In this document: piece after piece, positions 27,111 to 37,398 of the stretch
How the letters are laid out: the number at the start of each line of letters is the position of its first letter
Numbering within the stretch: the stretch's first letter is position 1
Translations under genes and position numbers: made by a program
The notes under the pieces: generated by a model
Databases searched by the model: none
What the model was told of the DNA's origin: nothing
What the model saw: only the letters and a program-made list of their open reading frames with translations
Source of the DNA: Pseudohoeflea suaedae
GTDB lineage: Bacteria; Pseudomonadota; Alphaproteobacteria; Rhizobiales; Rhizobiaceae
Assembly (NCBI RefSeq): GCF_004354915.1
Contig: NZ_SMSI01000001.1
Coordinates: 1,302,001 to 1,366,000 of the forward strand
Reading direction: 5' to 3'
DNA: 64,000 nt

Positions 27111-30050
27111 CTATCCGTCCGTGCCGGTTCCACCGCTGGAATGGCTGTAGCGTTCGCGCAGGAGCCGCATTACCGAATCCGGGCCGATGGGCGGGCCGTA
27201 GAGGAAGCTTTGAGCGTAATCGCAGCCCATTTCGGCCAGCAATTCCGCGTCGTCCTCGTTTGCCACGCCTTCTGCCACCACCGTCATGTCGAGATCCTTG
27301 GCGAGCTTGACGATCGAGCGCAGCAGTACGCCGCGCCGCTCTGTCGGCTCGCTGACCAGAGACTTGTCGATCTTGATCGTCGAGAAGGGGAAGCGGGTGA
27401 GGTAGGACAACGACGAATGGCCTGTGCCGAAATCGTCGAGCGACAGCCCGATGCCGGCTTCGTTGAGCCGTGAGAGCGTCACCAGCGCCTGCTGCGGATT
27501 GTGCATCACCAGAGTTTCGGTGAGTTCCAGCTTGAAACGCTCGGGCGCGCAGCGCGAGTCCGAGATCGCGTGGATGACATCGTTGCAGAGATCGGCCTTC
27601 AACAGCTGTGCCGAGGACAGGTTGACCGACATGAAGATCGGAATGTCGCCGACTGCGGCCAGCCAGTTCGATAGGTCGTTGGCCGCCCCGCGCAGCGCAT
27701 ACATGCCCAGACGCAGGATCAGGTCCGAACTCTCCGCGATCGGGATGAATTCCGAAGGCGAAACCACGCCGCGCTTCGGGTCGTCCCAGCGAAGCAGCGC
27801 TTCGAAACCGGCGATCTCGGCATCTTCCATCCGCACGATCGGCTGGTAGACCAAGGTCAGGTCGCCGCGTTCGATCGCCCGGCGCAGATCCTGTTCGAGA
27901 CGCTGGCGATTGGAGCCGACGGTGCGGAAGGCGGGCCGGAAGGGCTCGATGCGATTGCCGCCGAAGCGCTTGGCCTGCGCCATGGCGAGGTCGGCATCCT
28001 TCATCAACTCCTCGGGCACCGCGCCGCGTTCGACCCACGTGACGAGGCCGATGGAGGCCGTCAGATGGATTTCCTGGTTGGCGAAATCGATGGGTGCCGA
28101 AATGGCGGTGCTGATGGCTTCCGCCAGTGCCGCCACGCGGGCAGGTTCCTGTTCGGAAACAAGGATCAGCCCGAACTGGTCGCCGGCTATGCGCGCAAGC
28201 GAATCGTGCGGCTTCAACAGACGCTTCAGCCGCCGGGTGACGGCGAGCAGGATGGTATCGCCCACCGACATGCCGTGCTTTTCGTTGACACGGCGGAAAT
28301 CGTCGAGGTCGATCATGAACACGGTCGGCCGCATGATCGGATTGGCTTCGGCCGCCGCGATGGCCATTTCCAGGCGATCGACGAAGAGCTGCCGATTGGG
28401 AAGGCCGGTCAGGTTGTCATGCACCGCATCGTGAAGCAGGCGGGTTTCCGCCGCCTTCTGCTCGGTCACGTCGACGATGGTGCCAACGCAGCGGATCACT
28501 TCGCCGCTGGAGCCGAGTACCGGACGGATGCGCAGCTGCATCCAGTGGTGATGGCCGTCCTCGGCCCGGACCCGGAATTCGAGGTTGAGCCGTCCGCGGC
28601 GATGTTCGAGCAGCGCGTCGAGCGAGGTGCGGAAGCGATCGCGATCATCCGGATGGATATGAGGAAGCCAGTTCCTGACCGGGCCGGAGAGGCTGTTGGG
28701 CGAGTAGCCGAAGGTCGGCGATATGTCCGGGATGGTGACAAGACGGTCGCGCAGCACATCCCAGTCCCAGACGATGTCGCCCGCGCCGGTAAGCGCAAGC
28801 GCCTGTCGCTCCATGTCGGAGAACAGGCCGTGATGGAACGCGCCGCCGGCGAAAGAGTGCTGCACCACGGTGAAGCCCATCAGCAGCACGATCAGCACCA
28901 GCGCGCCGCCGAGCGCAGGCTGGATGATGTCATTGGACAACTGGCCGGTGACCGTCAGCCAGGCGCCGAACATCCAGCACACCACGAGGGCCCATGTCGG
29001 CACCAGCATGATGGCGCGGTCGTAGCGGTTGAAGCCGAGAAAGAGGATCAACGCCACGCCGGCGATCGTCGTGGCCGTCAGCGACAGCCGCGCAATGCCC
29101 GCCGCGATTGCAGGATCGTAGATCGCCACCGCGAACAGGGCGCCCAGGCCGATGATCCAGGCAGCCGTCACGAAGGCCAGATTGATATGCCAGCGGTTGA
29201 GGTTGAGATAGGCGAAGAGGAAGACCACCAGGCCGGTTGCGAGAAACACTTCCGTGCCGGCTCGCCACATCTGCTCGTCCCCGGGCGTGACGCTGATCAG
29301 CTTCGACAGGAAGCCGAAATCGACCGATACATAGGCGAGCACCGCCCAGGCCAGCGCCGCGGTTGCGGGCAGCATCGAGGTGCCCTTGACCACGAAGAGG
29401 ATCGTCAGGAACACCGCCAGCAGGCCTGCAATGCCCATGACCACGCCGCGATAGAGCGTGAATGCGTTGACCGTGTCCTTGTAGGCGTCGGGTTCCCAGA
29501 GATAGATCTGCGGCAGGTCCGGGGTCGCAAGTTCGGCAACGAAGGTGACCACGGTTCCCGGATTGAGCGTGATGCGGAAGACGTCGTCCTCGTCATTCGG
29601 CACACGGTCGAGTGCGAAGCCCTCGCTGGGCGTGATCGAAAGAATGCGCTCGGCACCGAGATCAGGCCACAGGACGCCGGAGCCGGCAAGGCGGAAATGC
29701 GGCGCCACGATCAGCCTGTCGAGCTGCTCGTCCGAGACGTTGGCGAGCGCGAAGACGGCCCAGTCGCCGGAATGCTTGGCATCCGAGGCACGCACCTCGA
29801 TGCGTCGGACGATGCCGTCGGCGCCCGGCGCGGTGGAGACCTGAAAGGCCTCGCCGCGTCCGCGGTAGATTTCCGTCGTGGCGGTCAGGTCGAGTGCGGT
29901 GTCCTCGCGGCTGATGCGGACCGGCTCGAGCGCGCGGGCAGCGCCCGTGAGTTCGATGAGCGCGATCGTCATCAGCCCGAGCACGATCACGGCGTTCCTC
30001 AACCAACCTGGTCCGCTGTGATGATGAGATCGGAAGTGGGACAAATTCAC
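27111..30050 (-). CDS. Membrane-anchored PAS-GGDEF-EAL protein, probable c-di-GMP phosphodiesterase
   Basis: A 979-aa sensor. An N-terminal signal/anchor and a 7TMR-DISM-like extracellular domain (about 40-200) precede about seven transmembrane helices (about 200-400). A PAS/PAC domain follows (about 410-535, ending VDVTEQKAAE), then GGDEF (about 540-700) and EAL (about 710-965). The GGDEF active site reads AGDQF, so cyclase activity is unlikely. The EAL site is complete: FEALLRW, SVNLSSAQ, ELTETLVM, LDDFGTGHSS, TIKIDKSLV and VAEGVAN. It should hydrolyse c-di-GMP in response to an external or redox signal. The GTG at 30048-30050 is chosen because GTGA overlaps the acetyltransferase stop. Confidence 0.9.
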   Translation of the reverse strand: MNLSHFRSHHHSGPGWLRNAVIVLGLMTIALIELTGAARALEPVRISREDTALDLTATTEIYRGRGEAFQVSTAPGADGIVRRIEVRASDAKHSGDWAVFALANVSDEQLDRLIVAPHFRLAGSGVLWPDLGAERILSITPSEGFALDRVPNDEDDVFRITLNPGTVVTFVAELATPDLPQIYLWEPDAYKDTVNAFTLYRGVVMGIAGLLAVFLTILFVVKGTSMLPATAALAWAVLAYVSVDFGFLSKLISVTPGDEQMWRAGTEVFLATGLVVFLFAYLNLNRWHINLAFVTAAWIIGLGALFAVAIYDPAIAAGIARLSLTATTIAGVALILFLGFNRYDRAIMLVPTWALVVCWMFGAWLTVTGQLSNDIIQPALGGALVLIVLLMGFTVVQHSFAGGAFHHGLFSDMERQALALTGAGDIVWDWDVLRDRLVTIPDISPTFGYSPNSLSGPVRNWLPHIHPDDRDRFRTSLDALLEHRRGRLNLEFRVRAEDGHHHWMQLRIRPVLGSSGEVIRCVGTIVDVTEQKAAETRLLHDAVHDNLTGLPNRQLFVDRLEMAIAAAEANPIMRPTVFMIDLDDFRRVNEKHGMSVGDTILLAVTRRLKRLLKPHDSLARIAGDQFGLILVSEQEPARVAALAEAISTAISAPIDFANQEIHLTASIGLVTWVERGAVPEELMKDADLAMAQAKRFGGNRIEPFRPAFRTVGSNRQRLEQDLRRAIERGDLTLVYQPIVRMEDAEIAGFEALLRWDDPKRGVVSPSEFIPIAESSDLILRLGMYALRGAANDLSNWLAAVGDIPIFMSVNLSSAQLLKADLCNDVIHAISDSRCAPERFKLELTETLVMHNPQQALVTLSRLNEAGIGLSLDDFGTGHSSLSYLTRFPFSTIKIDKSLVSEPTERRGVLLRSIVKLAKDLDMTVVAEGVANEDDAELLAEMGCDYAQSFLYGPPIGPDSVMRLLRERYSHSSGGTGTDG

Positions 30051-30667
30051 CTCGTGGCCTTCAAGGCGGCCTGCCGCTCCCGCCAATCGTCCGCGATCAT
30101 CGCGTAGAGGAGGTGGTCACGCCAGACGCCGTTGATGCGCAAGTAGCTGTGCAGATACCCCTCTCGGCGAAACCCGGCTTTTTCAAGGAGTTTGGAACTG
30201 CGTTGGTTTTCGGGAATACAGGCCGCCTCGATGCGGTGCAACCGCAGCCTTTCAAAGATGTGGGGAATGACGACCTGCAGGGCGGCATACATGAGCCCCT
30301 GTCCGGCGTAGCTTTCGCCCATCCAGTAGCCGAGCATGCAGCTTTCCGCGGCGCCCCGGCGGATCGATCCGATGGTGATCCCGCCGACGAGCGCGTTCGT
30401 TTCGGTCAGATAGATGAAATAGGGATCGGCGAAGCCGCCCGAGCGGTCCGCATCGTAGCGGCGGATGCGATGGCGGAAGGCCTCGCGGGTGAGGTCGTCC
30501 ACCGGCCAGCGCGGCTCCCACGGCTCGAGAAAGGCGCGGCTTGTGCGTCTCAGGTCGCGCCAGTTGTCGAAGTCTTCCTGGCGAGGATGTGCGAGATAGA
30601 CCTTCTGCCCTTCCAGCACCGTCATATCGCGGATGCGCTGGCGGAAGCGGAAGGTCGGTCTCAGCAT
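30047..30667 (-). CDS. GNAT family acetyltransferase (RimJ/RimL type)
   Basis: A 206-aa GNAT protein: VYLAHPRQEDFDNWRDLR near residue 23, GYWMGESYAGQGLMYAAL (acetyl-CoA loop Q-G-x-x-x-A), and NQRSSKLLEKAGFRREG as the C-terminal motif. RimJ-like proteins acetylate protein N-termini. It lies between the M16 peptidase (16-base gap) and the phosphodiesterase (4-base overlap). This thrC-M16-GNAT order is common in rhizobia. Confidence 0.92.
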   Translation of the reverse strand: MLRPTFRFRQRIRDMTVLEGQKVYLAHPRQEDFDNWRDLRRTSRAFLEPWEPRWPVDDLTREAFRHRIRRYDADRSGGFADPYFIYLTETNALVGGITIGSIRRGAAESCMLGYWMGESYAGQGLMYAALQVVIPHIFERLRLHRIEAACIPENQRSSKLLEKAGFRREGYLHSYLRINGVWRDHLLYAMIADDWRERQAALKATR

Positions 30668-30683
30668 ATTCCCGGGCGTGCCG

Positions 30684-31982
30684 CTATTCGGCGGCCGTCT
30701 GCATCCGGCGCGAGCCGGACAGGGCGGCCTTCATGGTGTCGCCGTCCATCAGCGGCGTCACGGGACCGACCGCCGAAACCGTCAGCGGCGTCTCGAAGAA
30801 CAGCCGGCCCGCGAGATCGGTCAGCCGGTCGGGCGTGATCGCATCGAGCCGTTCCATCAGTTCGGCGTTGGAGACGGGACGACCGAAGAGCAGCATCTGC
30901 CGGGCGATCTGGCTGGCGCGGGCCGACGGGCTTTCCTGCGACATCAGAAGGGCCGCGCGGGTCTGGGCGCGCGAACGGTTGATCTCGCTGACGTCGACAT
31001 GGTCGGCGACCTTGGACAGCTCGTCGAAGATCACCGGCATCAGCGAGCCCAGGTCTTCCTGGCCGGTGGCCGCATGAATGCCGAACATGCCGGTATCCGA
31101 GAAACCCCAGTGGAAGGCGTAGACGGAGTAGCATAGCCCGCGCTTTTCGCGCACTTCCTGGAAAAGCCGCGAGGACATGCCGCCGCCCAGAATGTTGGCG
31201 AGAACCTGAGACGCATAGAAATCGCGCGCCTGGTAGGCCCGTCCCTCGAAGCCGATGAGAACCTGCGCGTCCATCAGGTCGCGCATCTCGCGGTATTCGC
31301 CGCCGGTATACCTGGCTTCGGTCAGCTCGGGCAGTGCTGCGTTGGTCGGAGCGATCATGTCGCCGAACGCGTCTTCCACCATCTTCACGAATTGATCGTG
31401 ATCCACCGCACCGGCGGCCACCACGACGATCCGGTCGCCGGTATAGTGGCACTTGAGATAGCCGCGCAGCTGGTCAGGCGTGAACGATTTCACGGTCGTC
31501 GGAGTGCCGAGAATGGGACGTCCGATCGTCTGGTCGCGATAGGCCGCCTCGGCGAAACGGTCGAACACCACGTCGTCGGGCGTGTCGTTGGCCGCGCCGA
31601 TCTCCTGAAGGATGACGTTCTTCTCGCGCTCGAGCTCACCGGCATCGAATGTCGAGGAGGTGAGGATGTCCGCCAGGATATCGATTGCCAGCGGCACGTC
31701 ATCCTTGAGCACGCGGGCGTGATAGGAGGTCGTTTCCGTCGACGTCGCGGCATTCACCTCGCCGCCGACATTCTCGATCTCCTCGGCGATCTGGCGGGCG
31801 GTGCGACGCCTGGTGCCCTTGAAGGCCATGTGTTCGAGAAGATGAGCGATCCCGTGCTCGTCCGGATTTTCGTTTCGTGATCCCGAGCGTACCCAGACGC
31901 CGAGAACGGCGCTCTCCAGGTGCTGCATCGTCTCTGTGACGACAGTCATGCCGTTGGAGAGCGTGGTAGTGCGTACGTTCAT
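30684..31982 (-). CDS. M16 family zinc metallopeptidase (mitochondrial processing peptidase-like)
   Basis: A 432-aa peptidase with the inverted zinc motif HLLEH (47-51) and the downstream Glu in EIENVGGEVNAATS. The single half-size chain resembles the beta subunit of mitochondrial processing peptidase, whose ancestor is alphaproteobacterial. No signal peptide, so cytoplasmic. It starts 17 bases after thrC ends. The substrate is unknown. Confidence 0.93.
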   Translation of the reverse strand: MNVRTTTLSNGMTVVTETMQHLESAVLGVWVRSGSRNENPDEHGIAHLLEHMAFKGTRRRTARQIAEEIENVGGEVNAATSTETTSYHARVLKDDVPLAIDILADILTSSTFDAGELEREKNVILQEIGAANDTPDDVVFDRFAEAAYRDQTIGRPILGTPTTVKSFTPDQLRGYLKCHYTGDRIVVVAAGAVDHDQFVKMVEDAFGDMIAPTNAALPELTEARYTGGEYREMRDLMDAQVLIGFEGRAYQARDFYASQVLANILGGGMSSRLFQEVREKRGLCYSVYAFHWGFSDTGMFGIHAATGQEDLGSLMPVIFDELSKVADHVDVSEINRSRAQTRAALLMSQESPSARASQIARQMLLFGRPVSNAELMERLDAITPDRLTDLAGRLFFETPLTVSAVGPVTPLMDGDTMKAALSGSRRMQTAAE

Positions 31983-31999
31983 GCTTGTGCTTTCCCGGT

Positions 32000-33397
32000 T
32001 CAGCGGACGGCCCGCGCTTGAGCCAGGATATGGGCTTCAACCTTACCCTGGTCTGCGGGCAACACCTGGAACCGTTCCTCCCGTTGCATCAGGTCAGTCA
32101 GACACGGCGGAAGCGCCGGGTCAATACCGCTTGCGGAATTTACCGCTTCGGGGAATTTCGCCGGATGGGCGGTCGACAGCGCAACCATGGGGGCGTTGGC
32201 CTTTTCGGCCTTCGCCGCCACATGCATGGCGACAGCCGTGTGGGGGTCGATCACATATCCGGTCTGACCGGCGATTTCGGCGATCTTGGCCTTGACCTGC
32301 TTCTCGCTGGCGCGGCCTGCCGAAAATTCCTTCTTGATCGCCTTCAGCGTGGTTTCCTCGAGATCGAAACCGCCCGACTGGCGCATCTGCCCCATGGCCG
32401 AGCGCACCGAGGCCGAATCGCGCCCGGAGGCTTCGAACAGAAGCCGTTCGAAATTCGACGAGATCTGGATGTCCATCGAGGGTGAGGTGGTGGCCTTCAC
32501 CCCCTTCATCTCGTAGCGCCCGGTGCGCAAGGTACGCGCCAGGATGTCGTTCTCGTTGGTGGCGATCACCAGCCTGGAGACCGGCAGTCCCATGCGCTTG
32601 GCGGCGTAGCCGGCAAAGATGTCGCCGAAATTGCCCGTCGGCACCGTGAACGACACCTTGCGCGAGGGGGCGCCGAGCGAAACCGCTGCCGTGAAGTAAT
32701 AGACGATCTGGGCCATGATCCGCGCCCAGTTGATCGAGTTCACGCCGGAAAGCTGCACCTTGTCGCGGAACCCGGCATGGCTGAACATCGCTTTGACGAT
32801 GTCCTGGCAGTCGTCGAAATTGCCCTCGATGGCGAGTGCGTGGACATTGGCCTCGGTCGAGCTGGTCATCTGGCGTTGCTGCACCGGGGAGACACGCCCC
32901 TTGGGGAAGAGGATGAAGATGTCGGTGCGGTCGCGTCCCGCAAAGGCGTCGATGGCGGCGCCGCCGGTGTCGCCGGACGTGGCGCCCACGATGGTCGCCC
33001 GCTCCCCGCGTTCGGCCAGCGCGTGATCCATCAGCCGGGCGAGCAACTGCATCGCCACATCCTTGAAGGCGAGGGTCGGGCCGTGAAAGAGTTCGAGGAC
33101 AAAGGAATTGGGTCCCGACTGGACGAGGGGCGCTACGGCCGGATGCCGGAAGGTGGCATAGGCCTCGTCGATCATCGTGCGGAGCGCTTCGTCCGCGATT
33201 TCACCGCCGACGAAACGAGAGATGATGCGAAAGGCGATTTCCTGATAGCTCTGTCCGCGCATCGCCCGGATGTCACGGCTCGAAAACTGCGGCCATTCAC
33301 GCGGAACATAAAGGCCGCCATCGCGTGCCAGCCCCGCCAGAAGTGCGTCGCTGAAGCCGAGGGCAGGGGCCTCGCCGCGTGTCGAGATGTATTCCAA
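32000..33397 (-). CDS. thrC: Threonine synthase
   Basis: A 465-aa PLP enzyme that converts O-phosphohomoserine to threonine. The PLP lysine is Lys112 in ELFHGPTLAFKDVAMQ, and GATSGDTGGAAIDAF plus FTVPTGNFGDIFAGY bind the cofactor phosphate and substrate. It begins MEYISTRGEAP like other alphaproteobacterial class ThrC. It is the first gene of the operon thrC-M16-GNAT-phosphodiesterase. Confidence 0.96.
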   Translation of the reverse strand: MEYISTRGEAPALGFSDALLAGLARDGGLYVPREWPQFSSRDIRAMRGQSYQEIAFRIISRFVGGEIADEALRTMIDEAYATFRHPAVAPLVQSGPNSFVLELFHGPTLAFKDVAMQLLARLMDHALAERGERATIVGATSGDTGGAAIDAFAGRDRTDIFILFPKGRVSPVQQRQMTSSTEANVHALAIEGNFDDCQDIVKAMFSHAGFRDKVQLSGVNSINWARIMAQIVYYFTAAVSLGAPSRKVSFTVPTGNFGDIFAGYAAKRMGLPVSRLVIATNENDILARTLRTGRYEMKGVKATTSPSMDIQISSNFERLLFEASGRDSASVRSAMGQMRQSGGFDLEETTLKAIKKEFSAGRASEKQVKAKIAEIAGQTGYVIDPHTAVAMHVAAKAEKANAPMVALSTAHPAKFPEAVNSASGIDPALPPCLTDLMQREERFQVLPADQGKVEAHILAQARAVR

Positions 33398-33596
33398 TTG
33401 ACTTTCCCCGATATGGATTGGGCCGGTTAAGCTGACGGCCCTGAAAGCGGATCATGTCCGATGCTGGACGCGAACGGCGCGAGATGACATAACGCCGGTC
33501 GCATTTCCGCCGCGGCGCTGGTATAAACCAAGCCACATTGACATGCAAAGGCCCCTTGATCTGCATAAAAGGGGTTGTTTCGAGGGTAGTTAGATC

Positions 33597-34151
33597 GTGT
33601 TCAATTCGTTATCGCGTATCGGCACCGCCCTGACGCTCGCCGCAATTCTGACGGCGTGTCAGGGCACGGATACCGCCAAGGTTCTCAATCCAAACCTCAA
33701 ATCCGGCATCGACGAGAAAACCCAGTCGGCTGTCGTGCAGGGTGAGTGTCCGGCGCTTGCGCTGAGGGAGGGCACGGCCTACTTCACCAAATACGCCAAG
33801 GGCGGCGATGGTGACGCGACGAAGGTGGTTCACCAGGCGTCGATTTCCGACACGACGCGCCAGTGCCGTCTCTCCGGTTCGGACATCGTCATGACCGTGC
33901 AGGCCTCCGGCCGCGTGGTTGCCGGTCCGGCCGGCGGTCCGGGTGCCGTCGAGCTTCCGCTTCGCGTCGTGGTGCGCAGCAACGAGACTACGCTCTATTC
34001 GGAACTTCAGAAGACGAGCGTGGACCTCCCCTCGGGCGATCCGACCGCACAGTTCCTGTTCACCAACAACACCGTGACGTTCCCCGCCAGCCAGGCGGCC
34101 AACGTCAAGGTCTGGGTCGGCTTCGATCCGGGGCCCTACGACACGCCGTAA
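33597..34151 (+). CDS. Putative lipoprotein of unknown function
   Basis: A 184-aa exported protein. The signal ends in AAILTACQG, a lipobox with the modified cysteine near residue 21. The mature part, rich in beta strands, contains GECPALALREGTAYFTKYAKG, an early conserved cysteine, and a second cysteine in TTRQCRLSG; they may form a disulfide. Similar hypothetical lipoproteins occur in rhizobia. GTG start preceded by GAGGGTAG. Confidence 0.75.
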   Translation: MFNSLSRIGTALTLAAILTACQGTDTAKVLNPNLKSGIDEKTQSAVVQGECPALALREGTAYFTKYAKGGDGDATKVVHQASISDTTRQCRLSGSDIVMTVQASGRVVAGPAGGPGAVELPLRVVVRSNETTLYSELQKTSVDLPSGDPTAQFLFTNNTVTFPASQAANVKVWVGFDPGPYDTP

Positions 34152-34170
34152 CGCACCGGATCCGTCAGTT

Positions 34171-34860
34171 TCAACCCAGTTCCGACCAGGCCGAAAGCGC
34201 TTCGATCGTGGCGGCCAGGTCGGACATGCGGTGAATGACCGTTTCCGCGCCTGCATCCGTCAACCGGTCGGCATGGCCGGGATAGCTGTGGGTGGCGCCG
34301 GTAAAGCCCACCACGCGCATGCCTGCTGCCCGCGCACCCTCGATACCGTGGACCGAATCCTCGATCACCACCGTATTGGCGGGCTTGGCCTGCATTTGCC
34401 TGGCGGCATGAAGGAAAATGTCGGGCGCGGGCTTGGTGCGCACGTCCGGCGTGTCCATCGCGGAAAAGACGTTCGCGCCGAAGATCGGGGCAAGGCCGGT
34501 GCGCTTGAGCATCATCTCCAGCCGCTTCGAACCCGAATTCGAGCAGATGCACTTCTTGCCCGGCAGAAGGGCTGCCGCGCGTGCAGCGCCGTCGATCGCG
34601 AGCAGGTCACGTGCCAGACGCTGGTCGATCATCTTGTCGCTCTTGTCGAGAAGTGACGCCTGCAGCGGGATCTCGCTCTCGCGTTCCACCTCCAGAAGAA
34701 TGTCCTTCCAGGTCAATCCCGCGAAGCGCTGGGCGAGTTCTTCCGGCGAAATCTGATAGCCGGCCTGGCCGAGCAGCTTGCTTTCCACCTGGGCGGCGAT
34801 GATCTCGCTGTCGACGAGCACGCCGTCGCAATCGAAGATGATGAGGTCGAAACCTGACAT
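34171..34860 (-). CDS. HAD family hydrolase (beta-phosphoglucomutase/phosphatase type, subfamily IA)
   Basis: A 229-aa protein with the nucleophile motif FDCDGVLVDSE at about 8-18, ICSNSG (motif II), KPAPDIFL (motif III lysine) and VVIEDSVHGIEGARAAG (motif IV), with an alpha-helical cap between. The canonical sugar-phosphatase-type signature does not reveal the substrate. The ATG at 34858-34860 fixes the nucleophile near the N-terminus. It is convergent with the lipoprotein gene. Confidence 0.9.
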   Translation of the reverse strand: MSGFDLIIFDCDGVLVDSEIIAAQVESKLLGQAGYQISPEELAQRFAGLTWKDILLEVERESEIPLQASLLDKSDKMIDQRLARDLLAIDGAARAAALLPGKKCICSNSGSKRLEMMLKRTGLAPIFGANVFSAMDTPDVRTKPAPDIFLHAARQMQAKPANTVVIEDSVHGIEGARAAGMRVVGFTGATHSYPGHADRLTDAGAETVIHRMSDLAATIEALSAWSELG

Positions 34861-35026
34861 GGGTTTCCCGTCTCCTTTTTCGTGACGATGGCGGGCTACC
34901 TGAAGGATGGGGCGGATGCAAGGCATGGCAGGGCTTTGTGCCCGTTGGCGCGGGTGGCAGGCCGGACGTCCTGCAACCATCTTTCCCGAAAAATGTCAGT
35001 CATTCACCGGTTGTTTACTCTGTTCG

Positions 35027-35034
35027 GTAACCAT
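35027..35034 (+). promoter_or_regulatory. CtrA-like half site upstream of ccrM
   Basis: GTAACCAT differs by one base from the alphaproteobacterial CtrA half-site TTAACCAT and lies 39 bases before the ccrM start. CtrA controls ccrM in Caulobacter and in rhizobia, which makes the site plausible. A single 8-base match is weak evidence. No GANTC methylation site was seen between 34861 and 35072. Confidence 0.3.
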
Positions 35035-35036
35035 GA

Positions 35037-36209
<1,173 letters not shown>

Positions 36210-36465
36210 ATTTCGCGTTGATCTGGCGGGGTGTGGAGACCTCGCCGGATTGATGCGCTAACTACCCACTGGTTGTCGAGTACCTCCAGTCACCGGTGGA
36301 CGCAGAGCGCCCGGCTTCCCAAAGGCCGGGCGCTTTTCCTGTCAGGACGCGGATATTGCCTTGCACCGCCTGAGGGCCTATATCCAGCCACGGACGAAGA
36401 CGGCTTCGTCCGGCCCTTGCGGTCATCATGCGGGACGGCCCGGTTCAAGACAATCGGAGCACCCC
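36210..36465. other. Intergenic region after ccrM
   Basis: About 255 bases holding the ccrM terminator (36306-36338) and the leader of the PACE gene. No further gene was found. Confidence 0.5.
36306..36338 (+). terminator. Rho-independent terminator after ccrM
   Basis: AGCGCCCGGC-TTCCCAAAG-GCCGGGCGCTTTT: a ten-base perfect stem followed by four T residues, 97 bases after the ccrM stop. Confidence 0.88.
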
Positions 36466-36891
36466 ATGCGCAGTACCAAAGACCGTATCCGCCAGGCCCT
36501 GAGTTTCGAGATCATCGGCCTCATTATAGTCACCCCGCTCTTTGCCTGGCTGTTTGCCCATCCCATGGATCAGACCGGCATCCTCGTGCTGATGGGTGCC
36601 ACCGGCGCGACGCTGTGGAACTACATCTTCAATCTCGGTTTCGATCACTTGCTGCGCGCATGGCGCGGTACCACGTCGAAGACGTTGCCGCTCAGGATCC
36701 TTCACGCTGTCGGCTTCGAACTCACGCTTCTCGTCCTGCTGCTTCCCATATTCGCCTGGTGGATGGGGATTTCGCTTTTCGAGGCGTTCCTGATCGATAT
36801 CGCATTCGCGGCCTTCTACATGGTCTACGCCTTCGTCTTCACATGGGGCTACGACCTCGTTTTTCCGCCCGAGGCCGCGACCTCCCGCTGA
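36466..36891 (+). CDS. PACE family efflux protein (AceI-like)
   Basis: A 141-aa membrane protein with four helices in two tandem bacterial transmembrane pair (BTP) domains. Signature elements are RSTKDRIRQALSFEIIGL with Glu15, the conserved membrane acid that is essential in AceI, and ATGATLWNYIFNLGFDHLL closing the first domain. PACE pumps export biocides such as chlorhexidine and may natively export polyamines. The ATG at 36466 aligns Glu15. Monocistronic, ended by a bidirectional terminator. Confidence 0.92.
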   Translation: MRSTKDRIRQALSFEIIGLIIVTPLFAWLFAHPMDQTGILVLMGATGATLWNYIFNLGFDHLLRAWRGTTSKTLPLRILHAVGFELTLLVLLLPIFAWWMGISLFEAFLIDIAFAAFYMVYAFVFTWGYDLVFPPEAATSR

Positions 36892-36900
36892 TAAGCAAAA

Positions 36901-36925
36901 CGCCCGGCTGTGGGCCGGGCGTCTT
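36901..36925. terminator. Bidirectional terminator between the PACE and SnoaL-like genes
   Basis: CGCCCGGC-TGTGG-GCCGGGCG is followed by TCTTC on the plus strand and, on the reverse strand, by TTTTGC. It lies between convergent genes. Confidence 0.82.
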
Positions 36926-36949
36926 CAATCCGATAAGGGGCTTTTATCC

Positions 36950-37294
36950 TCAGGCCACCGCCTGCTGGTGGGAGAACAGCTTCCAGCGCCCACCTTCCTT
37001 GTAATAGCTCGTCGAGCACAGAGCGGAATAGCTGTCGCCATCGGTCCGCCGGCCGCCCGCGCGATACGACAGCACGGTGAACTTGCCGTGCTCGAGCTTC
37101 CTGCGGTCTTCGAATTCGATGTCGTCCCAGCCCGGCGCGTCATCGATGCCGTCGATGATTTCCTGTCCGCTCAGAAGGCCGACAGGGGCCGGAAAGACCA
37201 TGATCGCGTTGCGGGACATGTTGTCACGGTAAAAGCCCGGACCATCGGTCCAGAAATGCTTTTCGAGGTCCCAGAAATCGGTCTTCGATGTCAT
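36950..37294 (-). CDS. Small NTF2/SnoaL-like protein of unknown function
   Basis: A 114-aa protein whose pattern (DLEKHFWTDGPGFYRDNM, then EIIDGIDDAPGWDDIEFEDRR and WKLFSHQQ at the C-terminus) fits the NTF2-like cone fold of DUF4440/SnoaL-type proteins. These act as small enzymes or ligand binders. No catalytic assignment is possible. The ATG at 37292-37294 gives the family-typical length. Confidence 0.68.
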   Translation of the reverse strand: MTSKTDFWDLEKHFWTDGPGFYRDNMSRNAIMVFPAPVGLLSGQEIIDGIDDAPGWDDIEFEDRRKLEHGKFTVLSYRAGGRRTDGDSYSALCSTSYYKEGGRWKLFSHQQAVA

Positions 37295-37398
37295 TGCAAT
37301 AACTCCCTTGCGGGGTGAACGCGCAAACCTCGATACGGTTCCGAAAAAATTTCGCCAATTGGTCGTCAATCTGACTCCCTGGCGAAAACCCCGAAAAA

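Noticed and set aside
28065-30107. A 680-codon plus-strand open frame opposite the phosphodiesterase gene
   Set aside because: His/Asp/Arg/Glu-rich shadow translation; the reverse strand carries intact PAS, GGDEF and EAL domains.
33398-33596. Possible threonine or riboswitch-type leader before thrC
   Set aside because: No run of Thr/Ile codons, no terminator/antiterminator pair and no known riboswitch core was visible.
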